Source: TMED27 sp964350695
Lineage (GTDB): Bacteria; Pseudomonadota; Alphaproteobacteria; Micavibrionales; Micavibrionaceae
NCBI GenBank assembly: GCA_964350695.1
Contig: CAYGKM010000019.1
Location: 1-25,571, forward strand
Reading direction: 5' to 3'
Length of the DNA stretch: 25,571 nucleotides
Shown: positions 16,833-23,913 of the stretch, one piece after another
Layout: each line of letters starts with the position of its first letter
Numbering within the stretch: position 1 is the stretch's first letter
Notes under the pieces: model-generated
What the model was told of the DNA's origin: nothing
Database searches by the model: none
Seen by the model: the letters and a program-made list of their open reading frames with translations, nothing else
Position numbers and translations under genes: made by a program

Positions 16833-18640
16833 AAATTAAAAAGCTTCTCGTTCAGGGTTTCGAGAGAGGTTTCGAAGTCGAAATCGAGCGCGAATTTTCT
16901 GCCCTGCATGAGGGCCGGGTTTTTGCCCGTTGCGGAAATGCGCACGCGGTAGAGCGCGGCTTCTGATTTTGTGATGTCGATATTCAAGCTGTCATAGCGC
17001 AGCTCTTGTAGCGCCATGTTGATGAGGTCTTTTTCTTCTTCATTGGCAACGAGTAGCGCGAGGAAAGCGGCGTCTGATATTTTTAGAACCCCTTCATTGT
17101 CATTTTTGAAGGAGGCCTTTTGCAACTGCGTTTGCCCTTGCAGGCGGTGGACATGAATTTCACCCGAAATATTGCCGGCGGCTTGCCAGTCTTGAAGGCT
17201 TAAGGCGTTTGTCAGCGCGGCGAGGTCTATATCTTTTATATTCAAGACGGCTTTTTGTTCGCTGATATCGGCGGCGTTTAAGGTGATGTTGCCGCCCGCG
17301 AGGACAAGTTTGAGGGCTTCAAATTTGGGGTTCGCGTTTAACAGTGACATTTGAAGCGCGCAGCTTGCGGGGATTTTTAAGCTTGAGGCTTTGCAGGGGA
17401 TGGCGGTGCCTATTGCGCCATTAATGTCTTCGAAGCGGATATTGCCGATGGCGATAGTGGTTTTTGATATTTCCGCGTTCATGGCGGTGTTATCGGCGGC
17501 GGTGATGGCCATCACGCCTTTGATCGAAACCGGCCCGTTATCGTGGTATAGAGAAAAGGCGGAGGGTTTCGAGACAACGGACAGTGCGGTTTCATCGTTT
17601 GCATGCGCGCTCAGCTCTATAGGCTGGCCTGATTTCTCTATGCGCGCGGAAAAGCCGTGGGCTTGTTTTTCGAACTCAATATCGGCGGCCTGATTATCGG
17701 GGATTTGATCGAGCAGGCTTTGCGGGGCGGGGGCGATGGTTTGCGATGTTAAAAAATCTTTTAGCCCGCCTGTATTTTCGCCGTGAAGTGAGCCTGAATA
17801 TTCATCAAGTATGTTCAGATTGGCGAATGTTAAGCCCAGTTCCAGCCCATCTATGCCGACTGATTTTGCGGCGAGGAAAAGTTCGGGATTTGCGAGTGAG
17901 CCTTGAAGGGTCATTGATGCGTTTTTCCATGGATGGTTTGCGATGCTCATGCCGTCGGAGCGCAGCTCTCCTTCAATCGTGATGTCGCTTAAGGAGGCGG
18001 CGTTCAGGCGCAGTGACCCGGCAGCGCGGGTGACTTTTAGTTCCGGCGTTTCCAGAGTCGCATCGGAGATTTCGAAATCATGCTGCCACCAGCCCGCCGC
18101 GTTGTATGCCCCTTGGCCTTGGCCTTGGATGCGCAGATTTTTGTGAATGAGGTTTGCGGCGGATTGCAGACCGAGGCTTTGGGCGTTCTTGATACCCTGG
18201 CTTTCGAAGGAGATTGTGATTGCGCCGTATTTTTCGTCCTGAAGGGTGATTTGCGCGTCATTGATCACGAGGGTTTTGGCTGTGATTGGCGGCAATGTGA
18301 TTTCAGAAAATCCCGCCAAAGAGGGCTGAAGGTTTTCGTTGATCTCCCCGATCAGGCGCAGGCCATTGATTTCGAGTGATTGGTAGGTGCGAGTGAAGAA
18401 AAATGTGAACGGCGAATATGTAAGCTTGATCTCTTTTATGGTGCTGAAGGCGTCTTCATCGAGAGAAATATTGGTGTATTCAAGAGCGCCGAAAGATTTT
18501 GCGCTTGGTGCGGGCAAGGGTTTTTGCGAGTTTATGGCGCTTCGGAGGCGGTCGTCAGCGAGGTCAGAGGATTTGAATATAATGAAAGAGGCGGCGAGAG
18601 CCGCAAGAGTTAAAATCGCCAGTGCCAGAAATTTGTGCAT
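16829..18640 (-). CDS. YdbH/AsmA-like envelope protein
   Basis: 603 residues. An N-terminal signal-anchor (residues about 4-22) is followed by a long, beta-strand-rich region with the alternating, glycine-punctuated texture of AsmA-like proteins. The last 170 residues look like the C-terminal YdbH domain: G-N-I-S-G-E-I-H-V, then A-L-Q-E-L-R-Y-D-S-L, then G-K-N-P-A-L-M-Q-G-R. In E. coli YdbH (about 880 residues) is a bridge-like protein that, redundantly with TamB and YhdP, moves phospholipid from inner to outer membrane. This one is about a third shorter. It starts 24 bases after the parE stop and is probably cotranscribed. E. coli ydbH is followed by ynbE and ydbL; neither is seen here. Family assignment is by eye. 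Confidence 0.7.
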   Translation of the reverse strand: MHKFLALAILTLAALAASFIIFKSSDLADDRLRSAINSQKPLPAPSAKSFGALEYTNISLDEDAFSTIKEIKLTYSPFTFFFTRTYQSLEINGLRLIGEINENLQPSLAGFSEITLPPITAKTLVINDAQITLQDEKYGAITISFESQGIKNAQSLGLQSAANLIHKNLRIQGQGQGAYNAAGWWQHDFEISDATLETPELKVTRAAGSLRLNAASLSDITIEGELRSDGMSIANHPWKNASMTLQGSLANPELFLAAKSVGIDGLELGLTFANLNILDEYSGSLHGENTGGLKDFLTSQTIAPAPQSLLDQIPDNQAADIEFEKQAHGFSARIEKSGQPIELSAHANDETALSVVSKPSAFSLYHDNGPVSIKGVMAITAADNTAMNAEISKTTIAIGNIRFEDINGAIGTAIPCKASSLKIPASCALQMSLLNANPKFEALKLVLAGGNITLNAADISEQKAVLNIKDIDLAALTNALSLQDWQAAGNISGEIHVHRLQGQTQLQKASFKNDNEGVLKISDAAFLALLVANEEEKDLINMALQELRYDSLNIDITKSEAALYRVRISATGKNPALMQGRKFALDFDFETSLETLNEKLFNF

Positions 18641-18664
18641 GGCGTTATTGTCTATCCGTTGAGG

Positions 18665-20704
18665 TTAAACGTCAATATCCGAGGCGAACTCTGCGTTGTC
18701 TTGAATGAACTGGAAGCGTGGTTCGGCATTCTTGCCCATGAGGCGTTCTACCAAATCATCTATATCGGCATTGGTGACCTGCGCTTCGAGGGGGTTATCA
18801 TCCTCGGTCAGGGCTTCGACCATGCTGACATCTATGGCAAGGGCGGCTTCGGGCAGTTTAACGCGCAAAAGCGTGCGGCTTTTCGGGTCCATTGTGGTTT
18901 CTTTTAAGAGGCGTGCGGGCATTTCACCGAGGCCTTTAAAGCGGCTGATTTCGACTTTCTTGCCTTTGAATTCTTTGGTTTCCATCAGCTTTTCTTTATC
19001 TTCGTCATCCATCGCATAGACGCTGTTATTGCCTGAAACAAGGCGATAGAGCGGCGGCTGGGCGATGTAGAGATGGCCGTTTTCAAGAAGCGGGCGCATT
19101 TGTGTGTAGAAAAATGTGATGAGCAGCGAGGCGATATGCGCGCCGTCCACATCTGCATCCGTCATGACGATGATGCGTTCATAGCGGAGTTTATCGAGGT
19201 CGAAGTCTTTCCCCGAGCCGCAGCCCAAGGCTTGGATAAGGTCCTGGATTTCGCTGTTGGCGCGGATTTTGTCTTTTGTCGCGCTGACGACGTTCAGGAT
19301 TTTTCCGCGCAGAGGGAGAATGGCCTGGGTTTCGCGGTTGCGGCCTTGCTTGGCTGATCCGCCCGCGCTGTCTCCCTCAACGATAAACAGCTCGGTATCG
19401 TCGGCGTTTCTGCGTGAACAATCGGCGAGCTTGCCGGGAAGGCGTAGCTTTTGGGTTGCGCTTTTGCGGGCTTGCAGGCGGTCGCTTTTGCGGCGCAGGC
19501 GTTCTTCGGCTTTGTCTATGATGGTGGCGAGCAAAATATTCGCCGCTGCCGGATCACTAGACAGCCAAAGATCGAAGGGGTCTTTGATCGCGGTGTCCAC
19601 CCATTTTGATACGGGGGCAGAGGCCAGTTTTTCTTTGGTTTGGCCTTGGAATTGCGGGTCTTTGATGAAGACGGATAGCATGATCGCCGCGCCGCCCATG
19701 ATGTCATCGGCGGTGATGATGCTGGCTTTCTTGGCGTTGGTCATTTCCGCATAGGCGCGGATGCCACGTGAGAGCGCGGTGCGCAAGCCTTGTTCATGTG
19801 TGCCGCCCATCGGGGTTGGCACGGTGTTACAATATGATTGCGAGAAGCCTTCTCCGTCATTCACCCATGTGATGGCGAATTCGAGGCGGCCCTCGCCGTC
19901 GGGCAGGGCGACTTTTCCTGAGAAAGGCTTAGGGATGGCTGTGCCGCGTTTCTTTAAAGAGGCAGAGAGGTATTCAACAAGCCCGCCGGGGAAGTGGAAT
20001 ACGGCCTCCGGTGTTACTTTGCTATCTTCAGGGATAATCGAGGGGTCACATTTCCAGCGGATTTCAACGCCCGAATAAAGATAGGCTTTTGAGCGCGCCA
20101 TCTGGAAGAGCCAGCCGGGTTTAAAGCGCGCCGTTTCTCCGAAAATTTGCGGGTCAGGGTGGAAGTAAACGGCGGTTCCGCGGCGGTTGCTGACGCTGCC
20201 GAGGTCTTCGAGCTTGCTTGTTGCGAGGCCGCGAGAGAAGGTCTGTTTATAGAGATTTTTATCACGGGCCACTTCAACCCACATGGAATCGGAAAGCGCG
20301 TTTACGACGGAAATTCCGACGCCGTGAAGGCCGCCTGATGTTTCGTAGGATTCGCCGGAGAATTTTCCGCCCGAGTGCAGGGTGGTCATGATAACTTCCA
20401 GCGCGGATTTGCCGGGGTATTTAGGGTGTTCGCCAACGGGAATGCCGCGGCCATTGTCTTTGATGGTCAGGGCGTAATCGGCATCGAGAGAGATTTCGAT
20501 CCAATCGGCGTGGCCTGCCACGGCTTCATCCATCGAGTTGTCGAGAATTTCACCCGCCAAGTGGTGCAAGGCGCGCTCGTCTGTGCCGCCGATATACATG
20601 CCCGGACGCTTGCGAACGGGCTCCAGGCCTTCCAGAACCTCAATCGAGGAGGCATCATATTCTTTTGGTTTGGCAGCGGTATTGGAGGCGAATAAATCTG
20701 ACAT
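18665..20704 (-). CDS. parE: DNA topoisomerase IV subunit B ParE
   Basis: 679 residues. ParE is the ATPase half of topoisomerase IV, which decatenates daughter chromosomes with ParC. The GHKL ATP site shows E52-I-L-D-N56-S-M-D-E-A and D83-N-G-R-G-I-P, plus G-G-L-H-G-V-G. The transducer domain follows. The TOPRIM domain carries E443-G-D-S-A-G-G-S-A and D516-A-D518-V-D520-G-A-H. ParE is preferred over GyrB because the protein lacks the roughly 165-residue TOPRIM insert of Gram-negative GyrB and has the typical ParE length. A GyrB of short type cannot be fully excluded without a tree. The upstream 188 bases are shared with a divergent secreted-protein gene. No strong ribosome binding site precedes the ATG. 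parC is not in the window. Confidence 0.93.
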   Translation of the reverse strand: MSDLFASNTAAKPKEYDASSIEVLEGLEPVRKRPGMYIGGTDERALHHLAGEILDNSMDEAVAGHADWIEISLDADYALTIKDNGRGIPVGEHPKYPGKSALEVIMTTLHSGGKFSGESYETSGGLHGVGISVVNALSDSMWVEVARDKNLYKQTFSRGLATSKLEDLGSVSNRRGTAVYFHPDPQIFGETARFKPGWLFQMARSKAYLYSGVEIRWKCDPSIIPEDSKVTPEAVFHFPGGLVEYLSASLKKRGTAIPKPFSGKVALPDGEGRLEFAITWVNDGEGFSQSYCNTVPTPMGGTHEQGLRTALSRGIRAYAEMTNAKKASIITADDIMGGAAIMLSVFIKDPQFQGQTKEKLASAPVSKWVDTAIKDPFDLWLSSDPAAANILLATIIDKAEERLRRKSDRLQARKSATQKLRLPGKLADCSRRNADDTELFIVEGDSAGGSAKQGRNRETQAILPLRGKILNVVSATKDKIRANSEIQDLIQALGCGSGKDFDLDKLRYERIIVMTDADVDGAHIASLLITFFYTQMRPLLENGHLYIAQPPLYRLVSGNNSVYAMDDEDKEKLMETKEFKGKKVEISRFKGLGEMPARLLKETTMDPKSRTLLRVKLPEAALAIDVSMVEALTEDDNPLEAQVTNADIDDLVERLMGKNAEPRFQFIQDNAEFASDIDV

Positions 20705-20820
20705 TGAGTAACTTTGTATAAGGTGAACTTGATTTAAGGATTAATGCTATGAAGCCTATAAATCAAGGGTTTCGAAGCGGTTTGTCTTAAAAATCGGGGG
20801 GGAAAAAGAATCCGATAGAT

Positions 20821-20850
20821 TTTTCATCCCTTAAAACACTGTGTTATAAT
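20821..20850 (+). promoter_or_regulatory. Extended -10 promoter for the secreted two-half protein
   Basis: TGTTATAAT at 20842-20850 is a perfect extended -10 (TG, one base, TATAAT). TTTTCA at 20821-20826 is a weak -35 at an 18-base spacer. The predicted transcription start, near 20857, leaves a leader of about 35 bases containing AAGAGGG before the TTG start at 20893. Confidence 0.65.
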
Positions 20851-20892
20851 GGAATTCGCGTATGGTTGTTTTCGATTTAAGAGGGTTTTGTA

Positions 20893-22053
20893 TTGAAAAA
20901 ATTGCTTTCATTTTGTGTGTGTCTAAGCGTTTGTTTTGCGTTTAGTGGCCCGTCTCTGGGGCAAAAATTCCTCGAGGAATTTGATAAGCCTATGCCTGTG
21001 ATGGAGTCTATGCCGAAAGATGAATTTATGGCGCAAACGAAGTTGTATTCAGAGGAGCCGGCGGGAAGTCCCGAGCTTCATTTCAGTATACGCATTCCTA
21101 CGACATGGCAGAAAAGCGAAGATGGCGGCGTTGCGAATTTTGAAAGCAGCGAGAATGTTTTGGGCACGATTGCGAAGTATTTTGGGCCGCCCGAGCTTGG
21201 TTTCAGGCAGCGTTTAGAGTTTCAGGCTGTTGGTCTTCCGTATCAGATGACGGCGCGGCAATGGCTTGTGCAGTATATTCTTTCTAACGGGTATAATGTG
21301 CAGGGGTTTAAATTCCATGATGACCGTAAAGCCGAGGCGGCGTTTGTCCTTATTGAAGGGGATATCAGTTATGTCGTGCGCGGGATTGCGCAGGTTAACG
21401 GCAAAAATATGGTCTTTGCACAGCATTTCGTGCCGCTTGATCTTTGGGCGGATAAAAAACAAATGGGTGAGCGCATTATGGCTTCGTTTCAGCTTAAAAA
21501 CGATGTGCGGGAGTTTGCGGAAAATATGATGACGCATCATTTCCTTGATTTGGCGGTGATGCAATATCCGGAAAGTTGGGAGCTGAAAATGCCGCAAATC
21601 CGCTCTATTGACCGCTTTAGGGCCGAGCTGTTTAATATTTCTGAAATCGAGGATGATTATAAGAAAACAAAAAGGCTCGACGGAAAAATTGATGTCGAGA
21701 TGATTTCAATATTTGTGGCCGATAATCTGGAAGTGGAAATTGAAAATCTTAAGAAGGCTCTTTCGGATAAAGGCTTAACGATTGGCGAAAGCATCGAGGT
21801 GAACGAAGACTTTTCTTTCCATCAGGGGATCGACTATGCGGAGACGGAAGTTTTCATGGCCTCGGATACTCAAAATGCGATGATTGATTATGAGTTCTGG
21901 CTGACAACGATTGCGGCGGGGGATTATTATTTCTTTATTACGCTCCTGACCCCTGCGCGGGATGAGGATTTCTTTAAATGGTCGCGTAATTCCCAGACCT
22001 ATAAGCTGGTGAATGAGCTTTTGGCGCCGCAGGATGACGCTATCGGTTTTTAA
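20893..22053 (+). CDS. Uncharacterised secreted protein, two similar halves, 386 aa
   Basis: The start is TTG at 20893, supported by AAGAGGG ending seven bases upstream; no in-frame ATG would keep the signal peptide. The first 23 residues form a Sec signal peptide (K2-K3, a hydrophobic core with three cysteines, then S-L-G before Q24). There is no lipobox at the cleavage site. The mature protein seems to be two domains of about 150-160 residues, each with an aromatic strand and a P-x-x-W (residues near 70) or P-x-S-W (near 230) motif, an alpha-helical part, and a closing Y-F/Y-V strand with helix. This resembles the Mog1/PsbP/DcrB-like fold in outline, but that is inference. It is divergent from parE. 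Its stop overlaps that of glnA in TTAA (22050-22053). Confidence 0.8.
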   Translation: MKKLLSFCVCLSVCFAFSGPSLGQKFLEEFDKPMPVMESMPKDEFMAQTKLYSEEPAGSPELHFSIRIPTTWQKSEDGGVANFESSENVLGTIAKYFGPPELGFRQRLEFQAVGLPYQMTARQWLVQYILSNGYNVQGFKFHDDRKAEAAFVLIEGDISYVVRGIAQVNGKNMVFAQHFVPLDLWADKKQMGERIMASFQLKNDVREFAENMMTHHFLDLAVMQYPESWELKMPQIRSIDRFRAELFNISEIEDDYKKTKRLDGKIDVEMISIFVADNLEVEIENLKKALSDKGLTIGESIEVNEDFSFHQGIDYAETEVFMASDTQNAMIDYEFWLTTIAAGDYYFFITLLTPARDEDFFKWSRNSQTYKLVNELLAPQDDAIGF

Positions 22054-23477
22054 GCGGAATAGTACATCGCGTATTCAACAGGGTGAACTGTTGTTTCGTA
22101 ACGCTCGTTTTCCTCTTCTTTTAGCGCGATATAACTCTCAATAAAGTCTTTGGTGAAAACGTCGCCTTTAAGCAGGAAGTCCATATCCTCACGCAAGGCG
22201 CCAAGTGCTGCGCGTAGCGAATGACATACGGTCGGAATTTTTTTCAGTTCTTTTTCAGGTAAATCATAAAGATTTTTATCCATGGCTTCGCCCGGATTGA
22301 TTTTGTTTTCAATGCCATCAAGCCCAGCCATAACCATAGCCGCGAAGGCTAGATAGGGGTTGGCGGTTGGATCAGGGAAGCGGATTTCTACGCGCTTGCC
22401 TTTCGGCGATGCGGAGTAGGGAATGCGGCAAGAAGCGGAGCGGTTGCGGGCGGAATATGCCAGAAGCACGGGCGCTTCGTAGCCCGGCACGAGGCGCTTA
22501 TAGCTGTTCGTGGAGGGGTTGGTGAAGGCGTTTAATGCGCGGGCGTGTTTGATGATGCCGCCGATGTAGTATAGGGCGGTGTCGGAAAGCTCGGCATATT
22601 TATCGCCGGCAAAAAGCGGCGCGCCGTTTTTCCAGATTGATTGGTGGACGTGCATGCCTGATCCGTTATCCCCGCCCATGGGTTTGGGCATGAAAGTTGC
22701 GGTTTTGCCATAGGCGTTGGCGACGTTATGGACGACGTGTTTATAAATCTGGATGTTATCGGCGCTGTCGACGAGGGTGGAGTATTGAATGCCCAGTTCG
22801 CATTGTGCGGGGGCGACTTCATGGTGGTGTTTTTCAACTGCGAGGCCCATGGACTGCATGACGGTGAGCATTTCACCGCGAATGTCGGAGAGGCCGTCAA
22901 CGGGGCTTTCGGGGAAGTATCCGCCTTTTGAGGCGGGGCGGTGGCCCATATTGCCTGTGTCATAGTGACGGCCGGAGTTATGGGGCATTTCTTCGCTGTC
23001 GATTTCAAAACCGACTTTGCTCTGGCTCATATGGATTTTTACGTCTTCGAATACGAAGAATTCTGCTTCGGGGCCGAAATATGCGGTGTCACCAATGCCT
23101 GAAATTTTGATGTATTTCTCTGCGGCTTTTGCGATAGAGCGCGGGTCGCGGTCATAGGCAGTGCCGTCGGGATTGAAAATATCACAGAAAATTTTGATTG
23201 TGCCTTGGGCGGCGAAGGGGTCGATTGTAACTTTGTTTAAATCAGGTTTAATCACCATGTCGGAATCGTTGATTTCTTTCCAACCGGCAATGGAGGAGCC
23301 ATCGAAGAAAATGCCGCGGCTTAGTTTGTATTCATCAAGAAGGGATGCGTGCTCTGTTGTGTGCTGCCATTTGCCGCGGATATCGGTGAAGTTCATGTCC
23401 ACGAACTGGATATCGTTATCCTTAATATATTTAAGGAGGGCCTTGTTATCTTTGAATTTGAGGGTTTGCGCGGTCAC
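22050..23477 (-). CDS. glnA: Type I glutamine synthetase GlnA
   Basis: 475 residues. GlnA makes glutamine from glutamate, ammonia and ATP in a dodecamer; it is the entry point of nitrogen assimilation. Family blocks are present: F-D-G-S-S-I-A-G-W, the metal site G-P-E-A-E-F-F-V-F, the ATP block K-P-M-G-G-D-N-G-S-G-M-H-V-H, and R-I-P. Y404 in K-N-L-Y-D-L-P corresponds to the tyrosine adenylylated by GlnE, so it is the GS-beta, adenylylation-controlled form. It starts with GTG at 23477, with AAGGA seven bases upstream. No glnB precedes it, unlike in many Alphaproteobacteria. Instead tRNA-His ends only 37 bases upstream, with no terminator hairpin between, so read-through from the tRNA promoter is plausible. 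Confidence 0.98.
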   Translation of the reverse strand: MTAQTLKFKDNKALLKYIKDNDIQFVDMNFTDIRGKWQHTTEHASLLDEYKLSRGIFFDGSSIAGWKEINDSDMVIKPDLNKVTIDPFAAQGTIKIFCDIFNPDGTAYDRDPRSIAKAAEKYIKISGIGDTAYFGPEAEFFVFEDVKIHMSQSKVGFEIDSEEMPHNSGRHYDTGNMGHRPASKGGYFPESPVDGLSDIRGEMLTVMQSMGLAVEKHHHEVAPAQCELGIQYSTLVDSADNIQIYKHVVHNVANAYGKTATFMPKPMGGDNGSGMHVHQSIWKNGAPLFAGDKYAELSDTALYYIGGIIKHARALNAFTNPSTNSYKRLVPGYEAPVLLAYSARNRSASCRIPYSASPKGKRVEIRFPDPTANPYLAFAAMVMAGLDGIENKINPGEAMDKNLYDLPEKELKKIPTVCHSLRAALGALREDMDFLLKGDVFTKDFIESYIALKEEENERYETTVHPVEYAMYYSA

Positions 23478-23514
23478 GTTAATATCCTTGTTTAAAAAGA
23501 AGCGTAAAGAAAAG

Positions 23515-23591
23515 TGGGGCGATCGACGGGACTTGAACCCGCGACAACTCGGATCACAACCGAGGGCTCTACCAACTGAGCTACGACCGCC
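23515..23591 (-). tRNA. tRNA-His (anticodon GUG), with G-1:C73 and encoded CCA
   Basis: On the minus strand the acceptor GCGGUCG (23590-23584) pairs with CGAUCGC (one G-U). The D arm is GCUC...GAGC and the anticodon arm is CUCGG-UUGUGAU-CCGAG, giving GUG. The variable loop has five bases and the T arm is GCGGG-UUCAAGU-CCCGU. The base before position 1 is G (23591) and the discriminator is C (23518), so the canonical G-1:C73 histidine identity pair is encoded. CCA is encoded at 23517-23515. Confidence 0.97.
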
Positions 23592-23607
23592 ACAAATCTA
23601 AGTCTTT

Positions 23608-23637
23608 GATATAAGAGTGTGTCGCTTATGAGGTCAA
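23608..23637 (-). promoter_or_regulatory. Candidate sigma70 promoter for tRNA-His (and possibly glnA)
   Basis: Reading the minus strand, TTGACC (23637-23632; 5 of 6 to consensus) is followed after 18 bases by TATATC (23613-23608; 4 of 6). Transcription would begin near 23601, ten bases before the mature tRNA-His. It sits wholly in the gap between the two tRNA genes. Pattern match only. Confidence 0.5.
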
Positions 23638-23667
23638 GGATTTTCACCCTCAATATGTTTTACAATT

Positions 23668-23752
23668 TGGTGCGGCTGGAGGGACTTGAACCCCCACGCC
23701 CGAAAGCACTAGAACCTAAATCTAGCGTGTCTACCAATTTCACCACAGCCGC
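23668..23752 (-). tRNA. tRNA-Leu (anticodon UAG), encoded CCA
   Basis: Class II tRNA on the minus strand. The acceptor GCGGCUG (23752-23746) pairs perfectly with CAGCCGC, with discriminator A and encoded CCA (23670-23668). The anticodon arm is CUAGA-UUUAGGU-UCUAG, giving UAG, which reads CUN leucine codons. A long variable arm (about 13 bases around CUUUCGGG) and a T arm GGGGG-UUCAAGU-CCCUC complete it. It lies 76 bases upstream of tRNA-His on the same strand. Confidence 0.97.
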
Positions 23753-23831
23753 ATAACTGCTAAGTTCCAAATTGTGGGCGTATGAATAATGCTTTCTGAA
23801 AACAAATTCAACACATTTCCCCACTTATTTA

Positions 23832-23860
23832 TTGTCAGCACGGTAAAACATTGCTATCAC
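23832..23860 (+). promoter_or_regulatory. Candidate sigma70 promoter for tig
   Basis: TTGTCA at 23832-23837 (5 of 6 to consensus) is followed by exactly 17 bases and TATCAC at 23855-23860 (4 of 6). Transcription would begin near 23867, giving a tig leader of about 47 bases. Divergent from tRNA-Leu. Confidence 0.5.
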
Positions 23861-23879
23861 AGCCCACGTACACTGGAAT

Positions 23880-23898
23880 GCGCCGCTTTTGGCGCGGC
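23880..23898 (+). other. Two mutually exclusive small hairpins in the tig leader
   Basis: GCGCC (23880-23884) can pair with GGCGC (23891-23895). Alternatively GCCGC (23882-23886) can pair with GCGGC (23894-23898). The pairs overlap, so only one can form. AAAGG, the tig ribosome binding site, follows at about 23902. It could be a leader switch or just a GC-rich palindrome. Confidence 0.3.
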
Positions 23899-23913
23899 TA
23901 AAAAGGTAAGAAA

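Noticed and set aside
18111..18128. Three tandem copies of CCTTGG
   Set aside because: Inside the YdbH-like gene, encoding a short G-Q-G-Q-G stretch. It is too short to be called a functional repeat.
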